A DNA stretch of 64,000 nucleotides from Lachnospiraceae bacterium NE2001 (GCA_900110635.1 FOEK01000005.1:62001-126000); one strand, 5' to 3'; shown: positions 46,018-55,113, counted from the first letter of the stretch. A program made the numbers and translations. The notes: generated from the sequence alone by a model not told the origin.

Positions 46018-46195
46018 CTTGCAAAATTCAATAAAAAACTTATAGTTTCGAGCTTGCTTGCAAGCGGAGAAACTAGAAAGTTTTTTATTGATGCATCGGA
46101 GATGCTACTTCGAAGGTATGAGGAAAGTGTCTGCGAAGCAGACGATAGAGCACGAAGTGCGGACTTTCCGAATATCCTTTGAAGTACTTTGCAAG
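46018..46195 (+). repeat. 178-nt nested inverted-repeat element between potA and potB
   Basis: Seen, outside in: terminal inverted repeat CTTGCAAA (46018-46025) / TTTGCAAG (46188-46195). Branch 1: a 13-bp stem, 46029-46041 with 46078-46090, extended by AGTTTC/GAAACT and capped by GCTTG-CTTG-CAAGC. Branch 2: GCATC-GGA-GATGC (46093-46105). Branch 3: ACTTCGAAGG/CCTTTGAAGT (46107-46116, 46176-46185) then GGAAAGT/ACTTTCC. Branch 3 ends in two small hairpins, GTCTGC-GAA-GCAGAC (46129-46143) and GCAC-GAA-GTGC (46150-46160). The GCGAAGC core is a known ultra-stable DNA mini-hairpin. No credible ORF lies inside. It looks like a miniature repeat element or a structured RNA. Confidence 0.85.
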
Positions 46196-46217
46196 AAAAT
46201 ATAATGAGGAAATAAAA

Positions 46218-47054
46218 ATGAAACACTTTAACAAGCTTGTCCGTCCATATCTTATATGGTCGATACTTATTGTGCTGGTTCCTCTGTTGATGATAATCCT
46301 GTATTCGATAACAACAGGCGGAAACACACTTGTAAATATAAGGTTTACTCTTGAAAACTTTAAAAAAATAGGAGAGCCTATCTATCTTGATGTATTAAAG
46401 AAGTCTTTTTATCTGGGCTTTATTTCTGTCCTTTTTTGTCTTGTGATCGGCTATATTCTGGCGTATTTTATAACAAGATTTAAGGATTCTACTCAGGATA
46501 TTCTGATACTTCTTGTTACGATCCCTATGTGGATCAATACGCTTCTTCGTACCTATGCATGGATCAGCCTGCTTTCTGACAATGGCGTTATTAATAGCTT
46601 CCTTCAGCTTTTTGGGCTTACGCCAAAGACATTTATGTATACAGATTTTGCGGTGGTGATAGGTCTGATAAGCGATATTCTTCCGTTTATGGTTATTCCT
46701 ATTCATACATCAATAAGAAAGATTGATCCATCACTGATAGAAGCATCTCAGGATCTTGGGGCAAATACATTTCAGACTTTTACACATGTGATCCTTAAGA
46801 TGTCTATTCCTGGTGTTATAAATGGAGTGATGATGACATTTCTCCTTTCTATATCTACGTTCGTTATACCAAAGCTGCTAGGCGGTGGACAGTATATGCT
46901 GATTGGAAATCTTATTGAGAATCAGTTTATCTCGGTTGGTAACTGGAACTTTGGTTCTGCTATATCGATCATTCTTACCGTGATAATCCTTATTGGCCTT
47001 TCGGTTATGAAGAAGTTTGACCGTGAGGAGAAGGAGGAACGCGATGAGAGATAA
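46218..47054 (+). CDS. potB: spermidine/putrescine ABC transporter permease PotB
   Basis: Seen: 278 residues with six membrane segments and the permease EAA-loop motif EASQDLGANTFQTFTHVILK (about 175-195) that docks on PotA. The ATG at 46218 follows TGAGGAAA; an in-frame start 39 nt upstream falls in the hairpin element and lacks a ribosome binding site. Its end overlaps the start of potCD by 11 nt, indicating coupled translation of the two permease partners. Confidence 0.94.
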   Translation: MKHFNKLVRPYLIWSILIVLVPLLMIILYSITTGGNTLVNIRFTLENFKKIGEPIYLDVLKKSFYLGFISVLFCLVIGYILAYFITRFKDSTQDILILLVTIPMWINTLLRTYAWISLLSDNGVINSFLQLFGLTPKTFMYTDFAVVIGLISDILPFMVIPIHTSIRKIDPSLIEASQDLGANTFQTFTHVILKMSIPGVINGVMMTFLLSISTFVIPKLLGGGQYMLIGNLIENQFISVGNWNFGSAISIILTVIILIGLSVMKKFDREEKEERDER

Positions 47055-48870
47055 GAAAAGCAGCAGAGTAGTGTACTTAATATATATAACACTCCTCTTT
47101 ATATTCTTTTACCTTCCTATTGTTGTTATGATGGTGTTCTCATTTAACTCGTCGAAGAGTCTTACAAATATGACGGGATTTTCTCTGAGATGGTATTCTA
47201 GGCTTATATCTGACGGTTCTATAATGAGGGCTGTATATGTATCCCTTACGATAGCCATATTTGCCACCATTATTTCTGTGATACTTGGTACTATTACAGC
47301 TATTGGCCTTTCTAAATCCAGAAGGGTTATGAAGGAAACTATATTAAATATAAATAATCTCCCAATAATGAATCCGGATATTGTTACGGCTATAGGTCTT
47401 ATGATCTTGTTTTCTTCTGCCATGATAGCAAAGGGATATATGACCATGCTTCTGGCTCATATAGCATTTTGTACGCCTTATGTTATTACTTCGGTATATC
47501 CAAAGGTGAGACAGCTTGATCCTTCTCTGGCTGATGCTGCTATGGATCTGGGAGCAACACCTTTTGAAGCTTTGACGAAGGTGATTATTCCGATGCTTAG
47601 AGATGGTATATATGCGGGTATTCTTCTTGCGTTTACCATGAGCTTTGATGATTTTGTAATTTCTTATTTTGTTACAGGAAATGGTGTAGAGAATATATCG
47701 ATTACAGTATATAATATGACAAAGCGTACAAATCCGACAATAAATGCTCTGTCAACTATTGTTATTCTCGTAATTGCTATTCTTCTTATAGTTTCCAGAT
47801 TGCTTCCGGCTATGCTAAAAGCGACTATGAAGAAGATAATGGCTGTTGCGCTTGCTCTCTTGATTGGTTTTACCACATTTGCTGGAATAAAAAGTAATGG
47901 CAGGACTCTTAGAATCTTTATATCTGGAGAGTATCTTGATCCTGAAATTGTTGAAGATTTTGAAAAGAAGTACGATTGCGATATTATCTTAGAAACATTT
48001 GATTCAAATGAATCAATGTACACAAAGCTTATGAGTGGCTCGGAGTATGATATACTAGTTACAAGTGACTATATGATAGAGAGACTTATCAAAGAAAAAG
48101 AACTTCAGCCTCTTAATTGGGATAATATTCCAAATAAAGACAGCCTGGACCCGGCGAATATGGGGTATCCATTTGATCCGGATAATACATATTCCGTACC
48201 GTACTTCGTTGGAACGGTTGGCATATTGTATGACACAAATGTTGTGGATGAGGCGGACCTTGAAGAAGGCTGGGAACTGCTTCGTAATCCGAAATATGCT
48301 GGCGATATCTATATGTATGATTCGGAACGAGACAGCTTTATGATAGCTCTTAAATCTCTTGGTTATTCTATGAATACCACGGATAAAGAAGAGATAAAGG
48401 AAGCTTATGACTGGCTTATAGATCAGCGCGAAACAATGGATGTTGTATATGTTGGCGATGATGTAATGGACAATATGATATCTGGAAATAAGAGCATCGC
48501 TGTTGTATATTCTGGTGATGGAGCCTATATAATGGCTGAAAATGAGGATCTTGACTATTTTGATCCTGAAGAAGGTACAAACGAGTGGTGCGATGCTATG
48601 GTTATGACCAAGGATTGTCTGGATACTGAGCTGGCTGAAGAGTTTATGAATTATATGCTGGAATATGATGTGGTTTATCAGAATTCTATCTTTGTAGGCT
48701 ATACTACACCAGTTGCTGAGGTAAGAGATGATTTTAAGGTGGAAGAGTATGATGGAATAGAGTCGTATACACCTGTTTTTGGTGCTCCTAATAATGAGAT
48801 ATTCAGATATCAGGATGAGGAACTTAGAGCTTATTATTCGGATCTGTGGACCAAGGTAAAAGCGTATTAA
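47044..48870 (+). CDS. potC: PotC-PotD fusion: polyamine permease joined to the substrate-binding protein
   Basis: Seen: one uninterrupted frame of 608 residues. Residues 1-260 are a PotC permease with six membrane segments and EAA motif DAAMDLGATPFEALTK. Residues 262-283 (MKKIMAVALALLIGFTTFAG) look like an old signal peptide, now an extra membrane anchor. Residues 288-608 are a PotD-type binding protein (SGEYLDPEIVEDFEKK, YSVPYFVGTVGILYD, NYMLEYDVVYQNSIFVGYTT). The binding domain would be tethered outside the cell, with no separate lipoprotein needed. Similar permease-binding protein fusions are known for other ABC importers such as OpuA-type. The substrate may be spermidine or putrescine; specificity cannot be read. 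Confidence 0.93.
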   Translation: MRDKKSSRVVYLIYITLLFIFFYLPIVVMMVFSFNSSKSLTNMTGFSLRWYSRLISDGSIMRAVYVSLTIAIFATIISVILGTITAIGLSKSRRVMKETILNINNLPIMNPDIVTAIGLMILFSSAMIAKGYMTMLLAHIAFCTPYVITSVYPKVRQLDPSLADAAMDLGATPFEALTKVIIPMLRDGIYAGILLAFTMSFDDFVISYFVTGNGVENISITVYNMTKRTNPTINALSTIVILVIAILLIVSRLLPAMLKATMKKIMAVALALLIGFTTFAGIKSNGRTLRIFISGEYLDPEIVEDFEKKYDCDIILETFDSNESMYTKLMSGSEYDILVTSDYMIERLIKEKELQPLNWDNIPNKDSLDPANMGYPFDPDNTYSVPYFVGTVGILYDTNVVDEADLEEGWELLRNPKYAGDIYMYDSERDSFMIALKSLGYSMNTTDKEEIKEAYDWLIDQRETMDVVYVGDDVMDNMISGNKSIAVVYSGDGAYIMAENEDLDYFDPEEGTNEWCDAMVMTKDCLDTELAEEFMNYMLEYDVVYQNSIFVGYTTPVAEVRDDFKVEEYDGIESYTPVFGAPNNEIFRYQDEELRAYYSDLWTKVKAY

Positions 48871-48914
48871 ATAGTTAGCCAATTATAACAATGCGTAATT
48901 GAAGAGGGAAAACT

Positions 48915-49745
48915 ATGCTGTATATTGCGATAGTGATGTACAATAAAAAGATGTCAGATGTGTTGTCCAGATATTCTGCAGGAAGACTTCTGGAAAGACA
49001 TGGCGTAGATAAGACAAGGATTATTGTGGTAGATAATTCTGATCCTTCTTTTGATGCGGAAGATAATGATGAATTAAATAGTTTTATATCGATACACGGT
49101 ATAGCCTATATAAAGTCAGGAGAGAACATCGGTCTTTCCAAGGCTTATAATAAAGCGCTTGAATATGCTCTTCATCAAAGTGAGAATCCTAATAAGGATT
49201 TTCTGATGCTTTTGGATGATGATACAGAGCTAACCTATGATTATATGCATGAGATATATAAAGCTTATAAATATGCCAGTTCATTAGAAGATGAGATAAA
49301 TGTTATCACTGGTCTTATTGAAAGTGAAGGCCGTCCTATGTCTCCGTTATATAGATTTGCATTTTCATATAGTGAGAAGAATTGCATAAAAACCCCTGGG
49401 GCATACAAGGATGTCTGCTGCATAAGTAGTGGTATGGCAGTCAGACTTAGTGCACTTGAGAAGGTTGGAGGCTTTGAAGAGAGTTTATTTCTGGATATGA
49501 TAGATTATACACTTATGTATGAGCTTAGTCGTCACGATCTTAATCGGATGATGGTTGTGGATGCCCATATTGAACAGAGCTTTTCTGGCAGACAAACTAA
49601 GGATAGAAGGGCTCTTATGAATAGGTACAAGATATATAATAAGGATTTTACCAGGTTTTGTGAGATAACTGGAAGGGGTGTGCTATATGCTAAGCTTCAT
49701 CTGATCAAAAGACGCATTTCACTGGAAAGAAGTATTAAAAGATGA
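48915..49745 (+). CDS. family 2 glycosyltransferase
   Basis: Seen: 276 residues with a GT-A fold pattern: the start YIAIVMYNKK, nucleotide-sugar site VVDNSDPSF, GENIGLSKAYNKALEYA, the metal-binding acidic triplet LLDDDTEL (101-103), and an acceptor region CCISSGMAVRLSALEKVGGFEESLFLDMIDY typical of rhamnosyltransferase-like GT2 enzymes. No membrane segments. Probably acts on a cell-surface glycan; donor and acceptor are unknown. It starts 44 nt after potCD with AGAGGG. It is the only such enzyme here, so no polysaccharide cluster. Confidence 0.88.
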   Translation: MLYIAIVMYNKKMSDVLSRYSAGRLLERHGVDKTRIIVVDNSDPSFDAEDNDELNSFISIHGIAYIKSGENIGLSKAYNKALEYALHQSENPNKDFLMLLDDDTELTYDYMHEIYKAYKYASSLEDEINVITGLIESEGRPMSPLYRFAFSYSEKNCIKTPGAYKDVCCISSGMAVRLSALEKVGGFEESLFLDMIDYTLMYELSRHDLNRMMVVDAHIEQSFSGRQTKDRRALMNRYKIYNKDFTRFCEITGRGVLYAKLHLIKRRISLERSIKR

Positions 49746-49751
49746 TATAAT
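49746..49751 (+). promoter_or_regulatory. extended -10 promoter for the AI-2E-family gene
   Basis: TATAAT with an extended TG whose letters form part of the preceding stop codon (TGA at 49743-49745). The -35 is weak (TGGAAA at 49723-49728). Confidence 0.58.
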
Positions 49752-49790
49752 ACATATTTGATTTTTGTTCTAAAATGTGGAGGTTAGAAC

Positions 49791-51224
49791 TTGAACGACG
49801 AGGAGAAAAAAAAGAAGAGACTTGATCTGGTTGATGTGAGGATGATGTTTACTCTGGCGGGGGCTGGATGCATTGTTGTGCTCTTCTTTTTATTTATTGG
49901 AAAATTCGCCTCTGTAATAGAGGTTATTCAAAAACTATTCTCGGCTATGACTCCGATCATTATCGGTTTTGTTATAGCATTTCTTCTTAATCCGCTTGTG
50001 AATCATCTTAGATGGGCTATCAAGAGAGATTTTAAAAGGATGTTTAAGAAGGCTGATGAGAAGAGGCTGACATCTGTGGCTGATGCTTTGGCGGTTACGC
50101 TTTCGGTGCTGTTCCTGCTTCTTATCATAACAGCACTTTTATGGATTCTGATCCCTCAGTTATATGAGAGCGTGCAGAATCTTTATAACAATTTTGATCA
50201 GTATGTTACAAATGTTGAGAATATGGTCAACAAGCTTATAAAGGATTATCCTGACCTTGAAGGCATGGTCAATAACTATATGGATGACCTTGAGGAGACT
50301 ATTAAGAAGATCCTTACAGATAAACTGCTGCCAAATATGAATAATATTGTGGTGGCGATATCTAACGGTGTAGTTGGTGGTCTTAAAATGATACTGAACT
50401 TTGTTATTGGTATCATAGCTGCTATTTATATTCTTGCAAGCAAGGATAAGTTTTCAGCACAGGCAAAGAAGATTATATATTCTATCTTCGATAAGGAGAA
50501 AGGCAATAAGATCCTTAGCACTATTGATTATGTAGATGGTGTTTTTAGTGGTTTTATCGGTGGAAAGCTTCTGGATTCATTTATAATAGGTGCTATCTGT
50601 TTTATATTCTGTACTATAGTGAATATGCCTTATGCTATGCTTATAAGCGTTATCATAGGTGTAACTAACATTATTCCATTCTTTGGACCATTTATTGGTG
50701 CGATTCCCTCGGCACTTCTTGTGCTGGTTGAATCACCGAAGATGTGTGTTGTATTTATTATTTTTATCATAGTATTACAACAGGTTGATGGAAATATAAT
50801 TGGACCGCTTATTCTGGCTGATTCAACAGGCCTTAGCAGCTTCTGGGTTCTTTTTGCAATCCTTGTAGGTGGAAACCTCTTCGGTTTCTTTGGAATGGTG
50901 CTGGGCGTTCCAACATTTGCCTGCATCTATGCTCTTCTTACACATCAGCTTAGAAATAATCTGAATAAAAGAGGGCTGAAAAACGATACCGAATACTTTG
51001 TTGCTCTTAGAGGGTTTGATGAGAATGGCAATCCTGTCAGGGGTCCTAAGAAGAAGTTTGAATCTGCATCTAATAAGCGTAAGAGAGAAAGGCAGATGAG
51101 ACAGCTGCAGCAGTCTAAGCAGTTTATTGATAAGGTTACACGTCACGAAAAAAAGGGTGATACTGAAAATCTAAAATCTGAAGTAAAAACAGAAGATATA
51201 AATAAAGATAATAAAGATTCTTAG
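49791..51224 (+). CDS. AI-2E family membrane protein (PF01594)
   Basis: Seen: 477 residues, about eight membrane segments. Family landmarks are the loop with LYNNFDQYVTNVENM and LIKDYPDLEGMVNNY, then GGKLLDSFIIGAICF, GVTNIIPFFGPFIGAIPS and QQVDGNIIGPLILADSTGLS. A charged C-terminal tail (about 400-477) follows. The start is TTG at 49791 with GGAGG 7 nt upstream. Despite the family name, most members are not AI-2 exporters; some are Na+/H+ antiporters. The luxS gene elsewhere in the window is not evidence of a link. Confidence 0.92.
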   Translation: MNDEEKKKKRLDLVDVRMMFTLAGAGCIVVLFFLFIGKFASVIEVIQKLFSAMTPIIIGFVIAFLLNPLVNHLRWAIKRDFKRMFKKADEKRLTSVADALAVTLSVLFLLLIITALLWILIPQLYESVQNLYNNFDQYVTNVENMVNKLIKDYPDLEGMVNNYMDDLEETIKKILTDKLLPNMNNIVVAISNGVVGGLKMILNFVIGIIAAIYILASKDKFSAQAKKIIYSIFDKEKGNKILSTIDYVDGVFSGFIGGKLLDSFIIGAICFIFCTIVNMPYAMLISVIIGVTNIIPFFGPFIGAIPSALLVLVESPKMCVVFIIFIIVLQQVDGNIIGPLILADSTGLSSFWVLFAILVGGNLFGFFGMVLGVPTFACIYALLTHQLRNNLNKRGLKNDTEYFVALRGFDENGNPVRGPKKKFESASNKRKRERQMRQLQQSKQFIDKVTRHEKKGDTENLKSEVKTEDINKDNKDS

Positions 51225-51269
51225 GATTGGGATTGATCGAAGAATCTTGAGTATATGGAGGAAAAACAA

Positions 51270-53705
51270 ATGGCTAGATTTGATCACAAAATGATAGAGG
51301 CTAAATGGAATAAAAAGTGGGAGGAGAGTCCGGTTAATGTTAATGACGGCAAGAAGCCTAAGTATTACTGTCTGGATATGTTCCCTTATCCATCGGGAAA
51401 TGGTCTTCATGTAGGACATTGGAGAGGATATGTTATCTCTGATGTATGGAGCCGTTATCAGATGATGCATGGAAAGTATGTTATCCACCCTATGGGATGG
51501 GATGCATTTGGTCTTCCTGCAGAAAATTATGCTATAAAGAATGGAGTTCATCCTTCTATTTCAACTGCAAAGAATATTGCATCTATTAAGAATCAGATTA
51601 AGCAGATCTCAGCTATCTATGATTGGGATATGGAGGTTAATACAACTGATCCGGATTACTTCAAGTGGACTCAGTGGATCTTTGTTCAGATGTTCAAGAA
51701 GGGTCTTGCGTATGAAAAGGAGATGCCAATTAACTGGTGTCCATCTTGTAAGACTGGTCTTGCTAACGAAGAGGTTAAAGATGGTAAATGTGAGCGTTGC
51801 GGCGCTGACGTAACTAAGAAGAACCTTCGTCAGTGGATGCTTAAGATTACTGCTTATGCTGAGAGACTTCTTGCTGATCTTGATAAGCTTGACTGGCCTG
51901 AGAAGGTTAAGAAGATGCAGTCAGAGTGGATTGGTAAGTCTAAAGGTGCTGAGGTTAACTTCCCTGTAGATGGACGCGATGAAGTAATAACAGTTTACAC
52001 TACAAGACCTGATACTCTTTACGGAGCTACATTTATGGTTCTTGCTCCAGAGTCTGAGCTTGCTTCAAAGCTTTATACTCCAGAGACAGAGGCTGCTGTA
52101 AAGGATTATATCTATCAGACATCTCTGAAGTCATCTATTGATCGTATGGCTGATAAGGAGAAGACTGGTGTATTTACTGGTTGCTACGCAATTAATCCAC
52201 TTAACGGTGCTAAGACACCTATCTGGCTTTCTGACTATGTTCTTGCTGATTATGGTACAGGAGCTATCATGTGTGTTCCTGCTCATGATGACAGAGACTT
52301 TGAGTTTGCTAAGAAGTTTGATCTTCCTATCATTCAGGTTATCGCTCCAACTCTTGATGATGTTCAGGATGGAAATGAAATGACTGAGGCTTATACAGCT
52401 GCATCAGGAGTTATGGTTAATTCTGGTGAGTGGAATGGTATGGAGTCAGCTGAACTTAAAGAGAAGGCTCCACAGATTATAGAAGAAAAAGGCTATGGAA
52501 AGGCTACAACTAATTACAAGCTTCGTGACTGGGTATTCTCACGTCAGAGATATTGGGGTGAGCCAATTCCTATTGTTCATTGTGAGAAGTGTGGCTGTGT
52601 AGCTGTTCCTGAAGAAGAACTTCCTCTTAGACTTCCTGATGTAGAGAAGTATGAGCCAACTGGTACAGGTGAATCTCCACTTGCAGCAATCGAGGATTGG
52701 GTAAATTGTACCTGCCCTCAGTGTGGTGGTCCAGCTAAGAGAGAAACTAATACTATGCCTCAGTGGGCAGGTTCATCCTGGTATTTCCTTAGATATGTTG
52801 ATGTTCATAATGAGAATGAACTTATATCTAAAGAGAAGGCTGATAAGTATCTTCCTGTAGATATGTATATTGGTGGTGTTGAGCATGCTGTTCTTCATCT
52901 GCTTTATTCAAGATTCTGGACTAAGTTCCTTTATGATATTGGTGTTGTAAGCTTTGATGAGCCATTTAAGAAGCTTTTTAATCAGGGTATGATCTGTGGC
53001 CGTGACAGAGAGACAGGAAAGCCAACCAAGATGAGTAAGTCTCTTGGAAATATAGTTTCTCCTGATGATATTGTTCGTGACTATGGATGTGATACTCTTA
53101 GACTTTATGAGCTCTTCGTTGGACCACCTGAAGCTGATGCAATCTGGGACGATGCTGGTATCGATGGTATATATAGATTTATCAAGAGATTCTATACAGT
53201 TGTTATGGATAACATTGAGAAGGATGCTCCTGAGACTGAAGAGACACTTAGACTTCGTAATGGCCTTGTAAAGGCTGTAACAGAGCGTCTTGAAGCGTTT
53301 AACCTTAATACTGTTGTTTCTGCTTTCATGGAGTTTAACAACAAGTTTGTAGATCTTACAAAGACTACGGGCGTTGATAAAGAGACACTTAGAGTTGCTG
53401 TTAGACTTATTGCTCCATTTGCTCCTCATCTTGGCGAGGAACTTTGGGAGGTACTTGGTGGTACAGCTTCTGTTTTTGAAGAAGAGTGGCCATCATTTGA
53501 TGAGAAGCACCTGGCAACAAATGAGATAACTCTTCCTGTTCAGGTTTCTGGAAAGACAAGATTAACTATAAATGTTCCAGCTGATGCTTCTAAGGAAGAT
53601 ATTCTTGCTGCTGCTAAGGATGCTCTTGGAAATAGACTTGAGGGCAAGACGATAATCAAGGAAATCTATGTTCCTGGAAAGATTATTAACATAGTTGCTA
53701 AATAA
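51270..53705 (+). CDS. leuS: leucyl-tRNA synthetase
   Basis: Charges tRNA-Leu. Seen: 811 residues. The HIGH-type motif is HVGH at 47-50 (PYPSGNGLHVGHWRGY). There is a zinc-knuckle region (CPSCKTGLANEE...CERCG), and a CP1 editing domain with TTRPDTLYGATF and GTGAIMCVPAHDDRDFEFA in separate blocks. KMSKS is at 587-591 and a C-terminal LeuRS-specific domain ends the protein. ATG 51270 is used because ATGGAGG just upstream is the ribosome binding site, not a start. The gap from the previous gene is too short for a T-box leader. A tRNA-Leu gene sits at 43.7 kb. Confidence 0.97.
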   Translation: MARFDHKMIEAKWNKKWEESPVNVNDGKKPKYYCLDMFPYPSGNGLHVGHWRGYVISDVWSRYQMMHGKYVIHPMGWDAFGLPAENYAIKNGVHPSISTAKNIASIKNQIKQISAIYDWDMEVNTTDPDYFKWTQWIFVQMFKKGLAYEKEMPINWCPSCKTGLANEEVKDGKCERCGADVTKKNLRQWMLKITAYAERLLADLDKLDWPEKVKKMQSEWIGKSKGAEVNFPVDGRDEVITVYTTRPDTLYGATFMVLAPESELASKLYTPETEAAVKDYIYQTSLKSSIDRMADKEKTGVFTGCYAINPLNGAKTPIWLSDYVLADYGTGAIMCVPAHDDRDFEFAKKFDLPIIQVIAPTLDDVQDGNEMTEAYTAASGVMVNSGEWNGMESAELKEKAPQIIEEKGYGKATTNYKLRDWVFSRQRYWGEPIPIVHCEKCGCVAVPEEELPLRLPDVEKYEPTGTGESPLAAIEDWVNCTCPQCGGPAKRETNTMPQWAGSSWYFLRYVDVHNENELISKEKADKYLPVDMYIGGVEHAVLHLLYSRFWTKFLYDIGVVSFDEPFKKLFNQGMICGRDRETGKPTKMSKSLGNIVSPDDIVRDYGCDTLRLYELFVGPPEADAIWDDAGIDGIYRFIKRFYTVVMDNIEKDAPETEETLRLRNGLVKAVTERLEAFNLNTVVSAFMEFNNKFVDLTKTTGVDKETLRVAVRLIAPFAPHLGEELWEVLGGTASVFEEEWPSFDEKHLATNEITLPVQVSGKTRLTINVPADASKEDILAAAKDALGNRLEGKTIIKEIYVPGKIINIVAK

Positions 53706-53716
53706 AGAGGCGGTGC

Positions 53717-54478
53717 ATGTTTACCAGGCTTCTTCGTAGAAACTTAATAATGATGCTGCTTCCTATACTTGTGATGGAGGCCCTGATCATATTTATGGTT
53801 ATGCAGCTGGGCCTTCTTCCTGAGTATTCATCCAAGAGAGTTAACAATATCACCAGTGTTGATACGCTCTATAAGGAGGGAGTGAAGAATATATCGTTCG
53901 TATATGATGCTTCTTCCTTAAATGACCAGATACCGCAGTATGCTGGATTTGATGAGACAGTCAGCGGCGAGAGAGTGGCGGGGTATTACTATATATTTGA
54001 AGGTGATGTAATAAGACTTCTTGTGCTTAGTGATGAAACTGAGAAACGCCTTTCTTCTGGAGAAAAGATAACTATAGATGCCAGTATTGAAAAGGATGAA
54101 GTGAAGGCTAGGTATATTGAAGGTGCCTTATCTGAAAGGCTCGATATGGATGGCAGTGTGTTCGAAGGCTTTGTGCAGCCTGTGGTGATCAATGAAACCA
54201 CCTTTCCCAGACTGAAGCTTGCCATAACAAATCACGCAATAGGTGTTTTTGTTATAATTGTTATTGTAACGGTATTATATGGTATAACTGCTTTTGTGTG
54301 TCCTTGGCTGATATTTGGTCTGAATAAGAAAGGCATTGCTAAGAGTCGGTCTGAGCTTATTGATATGATGAACGAAGAACTTGGAGAAAGACTGGAAGAG
54401 AAGTCTGGAAATGAATATATTACGGAGAACTATACTATTTACGCATATATATCACATATAGAAATAATAAAAAGGTGA
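53717..54478 (+). CDS. membrane protein of unknown function with an extracytoplasmic domain
   Basis: Seen: 253 residues. Basic start, membrane helix at about 9-31, an external domain of about 140 residues with alternating strands (YYYIFEGDVIRLLVLSDETE, DASIEKDEVKARYIEG), a second helix at about 174-200, and a cytoplasmic tail with a charged amphipathic stretch. I do not recognise a family. It starts 11 nt after leuS (GAGGCGG) and is probably co-transcribed. The stop codon lies inside the terminator stem. Confidence 0.82.
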   Translation: MFTRLLRRNLIMMLLPILVMEALIIFMVMQLGLLPEYSSKRVNNITSVDTLYKEGVKNISFVYDASSLNDQIPQYAGFDETVSGERVAGYYYIFEGDVIRLLVLSDETEKRLSSGEKITIDASIEKDEVKARYIEGALSERLDMDGSVFEGFVQPVVINETTFPRLKLAITNHAIGVFVIIVIVTVLYGITAFVCPWLIFGLNKKGIAKSRSELIDMMNEELGERLEEKSGNEYITENYTIYAYISHIEIIKR

Positions 54479-54498
54479 GGATTTTCTCCTCACCTTTT
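54470..54498. terminator. bidirectional terminator between convergent genes
   Basis: AAAAGGTGAGGA (54470-54481) with TCCTCACCTTTT (54487-54498), perfect 12 bp. A tract on one side and T tract on the other lets it work on both strands. It contains the stop codon of the plus-strand gene. Confidence 0.9.
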
Positions 54499-54531
54499 AC
54501 TTTGTTATTCCTAATATAAGAAATATATAGA

Positions 54532-55113
54532 TTAATCTATGTTGATTTCCTCAACTATATTACTTGCAGCGTCTTTTACTGCGTCAACTGCATCCTTAGC
54601 CTTATCCTTAGCATCCTCAGCCACATCTTTAGCTGCGTCAACTGCATCCTCAGCCTTATCCTTAGCTTCTTCGGCCACATCCTTGGCAGCATCAACGGCA
54701 TCTTCGTCAACGTTTTCTACTGCTTCCTGAACAGCGTCAGCGGCTTCCTGTACTGACTCAGTAGTATCCTCTGTTTTTATGGATACATAATCTCTATCCT
54801 CAGAGAAATCAGCGTCATTGATGATTATCTCATCATCCTCAAAGATATCATCTTCCTGAGCAGCTTTCCACTCATCGGCTTTAGCTTTGATATCCTTAGC
54901 AGCTACCTTAGCCTTGTCCTTAAGATCATAAGCTGTATCCTTTGCCTTCACTGAATATTCCTTGATCTTTCTGTCAACATCGTATTTGTCATTAAGATCC
55001 TTGTAGGTTTTGGTTTCTCTGATTTCCTCTTTAAAAAGATAGGCTACGCCTGCAACAGCAGCTGCTGCTGCTGTAACTGTGAAAAGGCTGCCTATAAGTC
55101 CCTTTCTTGCCAT
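54532..55113 (-). CDS. YtxH/LEA-like repeat protein with one membrane segment
   Basis: Seen: 193 residues. The start MARKGLIGSLFTVTAAAAAV gives one membrane helix at about 8-26, as in YtxH-type stress proteins. Then come charged helical segments with many AKD, KDKA and DAA motifs, an acidic middle (DDIFEDDEIIINDADFSED), and two and a half 18-residue repeats of the DAVDAAKDVAEEAKDKAE type. This resembles late-embryogenesis-abundant and apolipoprotein-like amphipathic repeats. Function is unknown; membrane or stress protection is inference. Ribosome binding site AAAGGGGA precedes the ATG. The gene has its own promoter. Confidence 0.82.
   Translation of the reverse strand: MARKGLIGSLFTVTAAAAAVAGVAYLFKEEIRETKTYKDLNDKYDVDRKIKEYSVKAKDTAYDLKDKAKVAAKDIKAKADEWKAAQEDDIFEDDEIIINDADFSEDRDYVSIKTEDTTESVQEAADAVQEAVENVDEDAVDAAKDVAEEAKDKAEDAVDAAKDVAEDAKDKAKDAVDAVKDAASNIVEEINID

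Noticed and set aside
45961-46226. Frames of 73-90 codons across the hairpin element between potA and potB
   Set aside because: They are by-products of the palindromic sequence and overlap potA; no ribosome binding site or family resemblance.
49791-51224. AI-2E family protein as exporter of the LuxS product
   Set aside because: The family name is historical; most members have other transport roles and luxS lies 32 kb away in another unit.
51225-51270. T-box leader before leuS
   Set aside because: Only about 45 nt separate leuS from the previous gene, too short for a T-box, and no specifier stem is visible.
54539-54730. Plus-strand frame of 63 codons rich in Ser and Ala
   Set aside because: It is the antisense of the LEA-like repeats on the minus strand.
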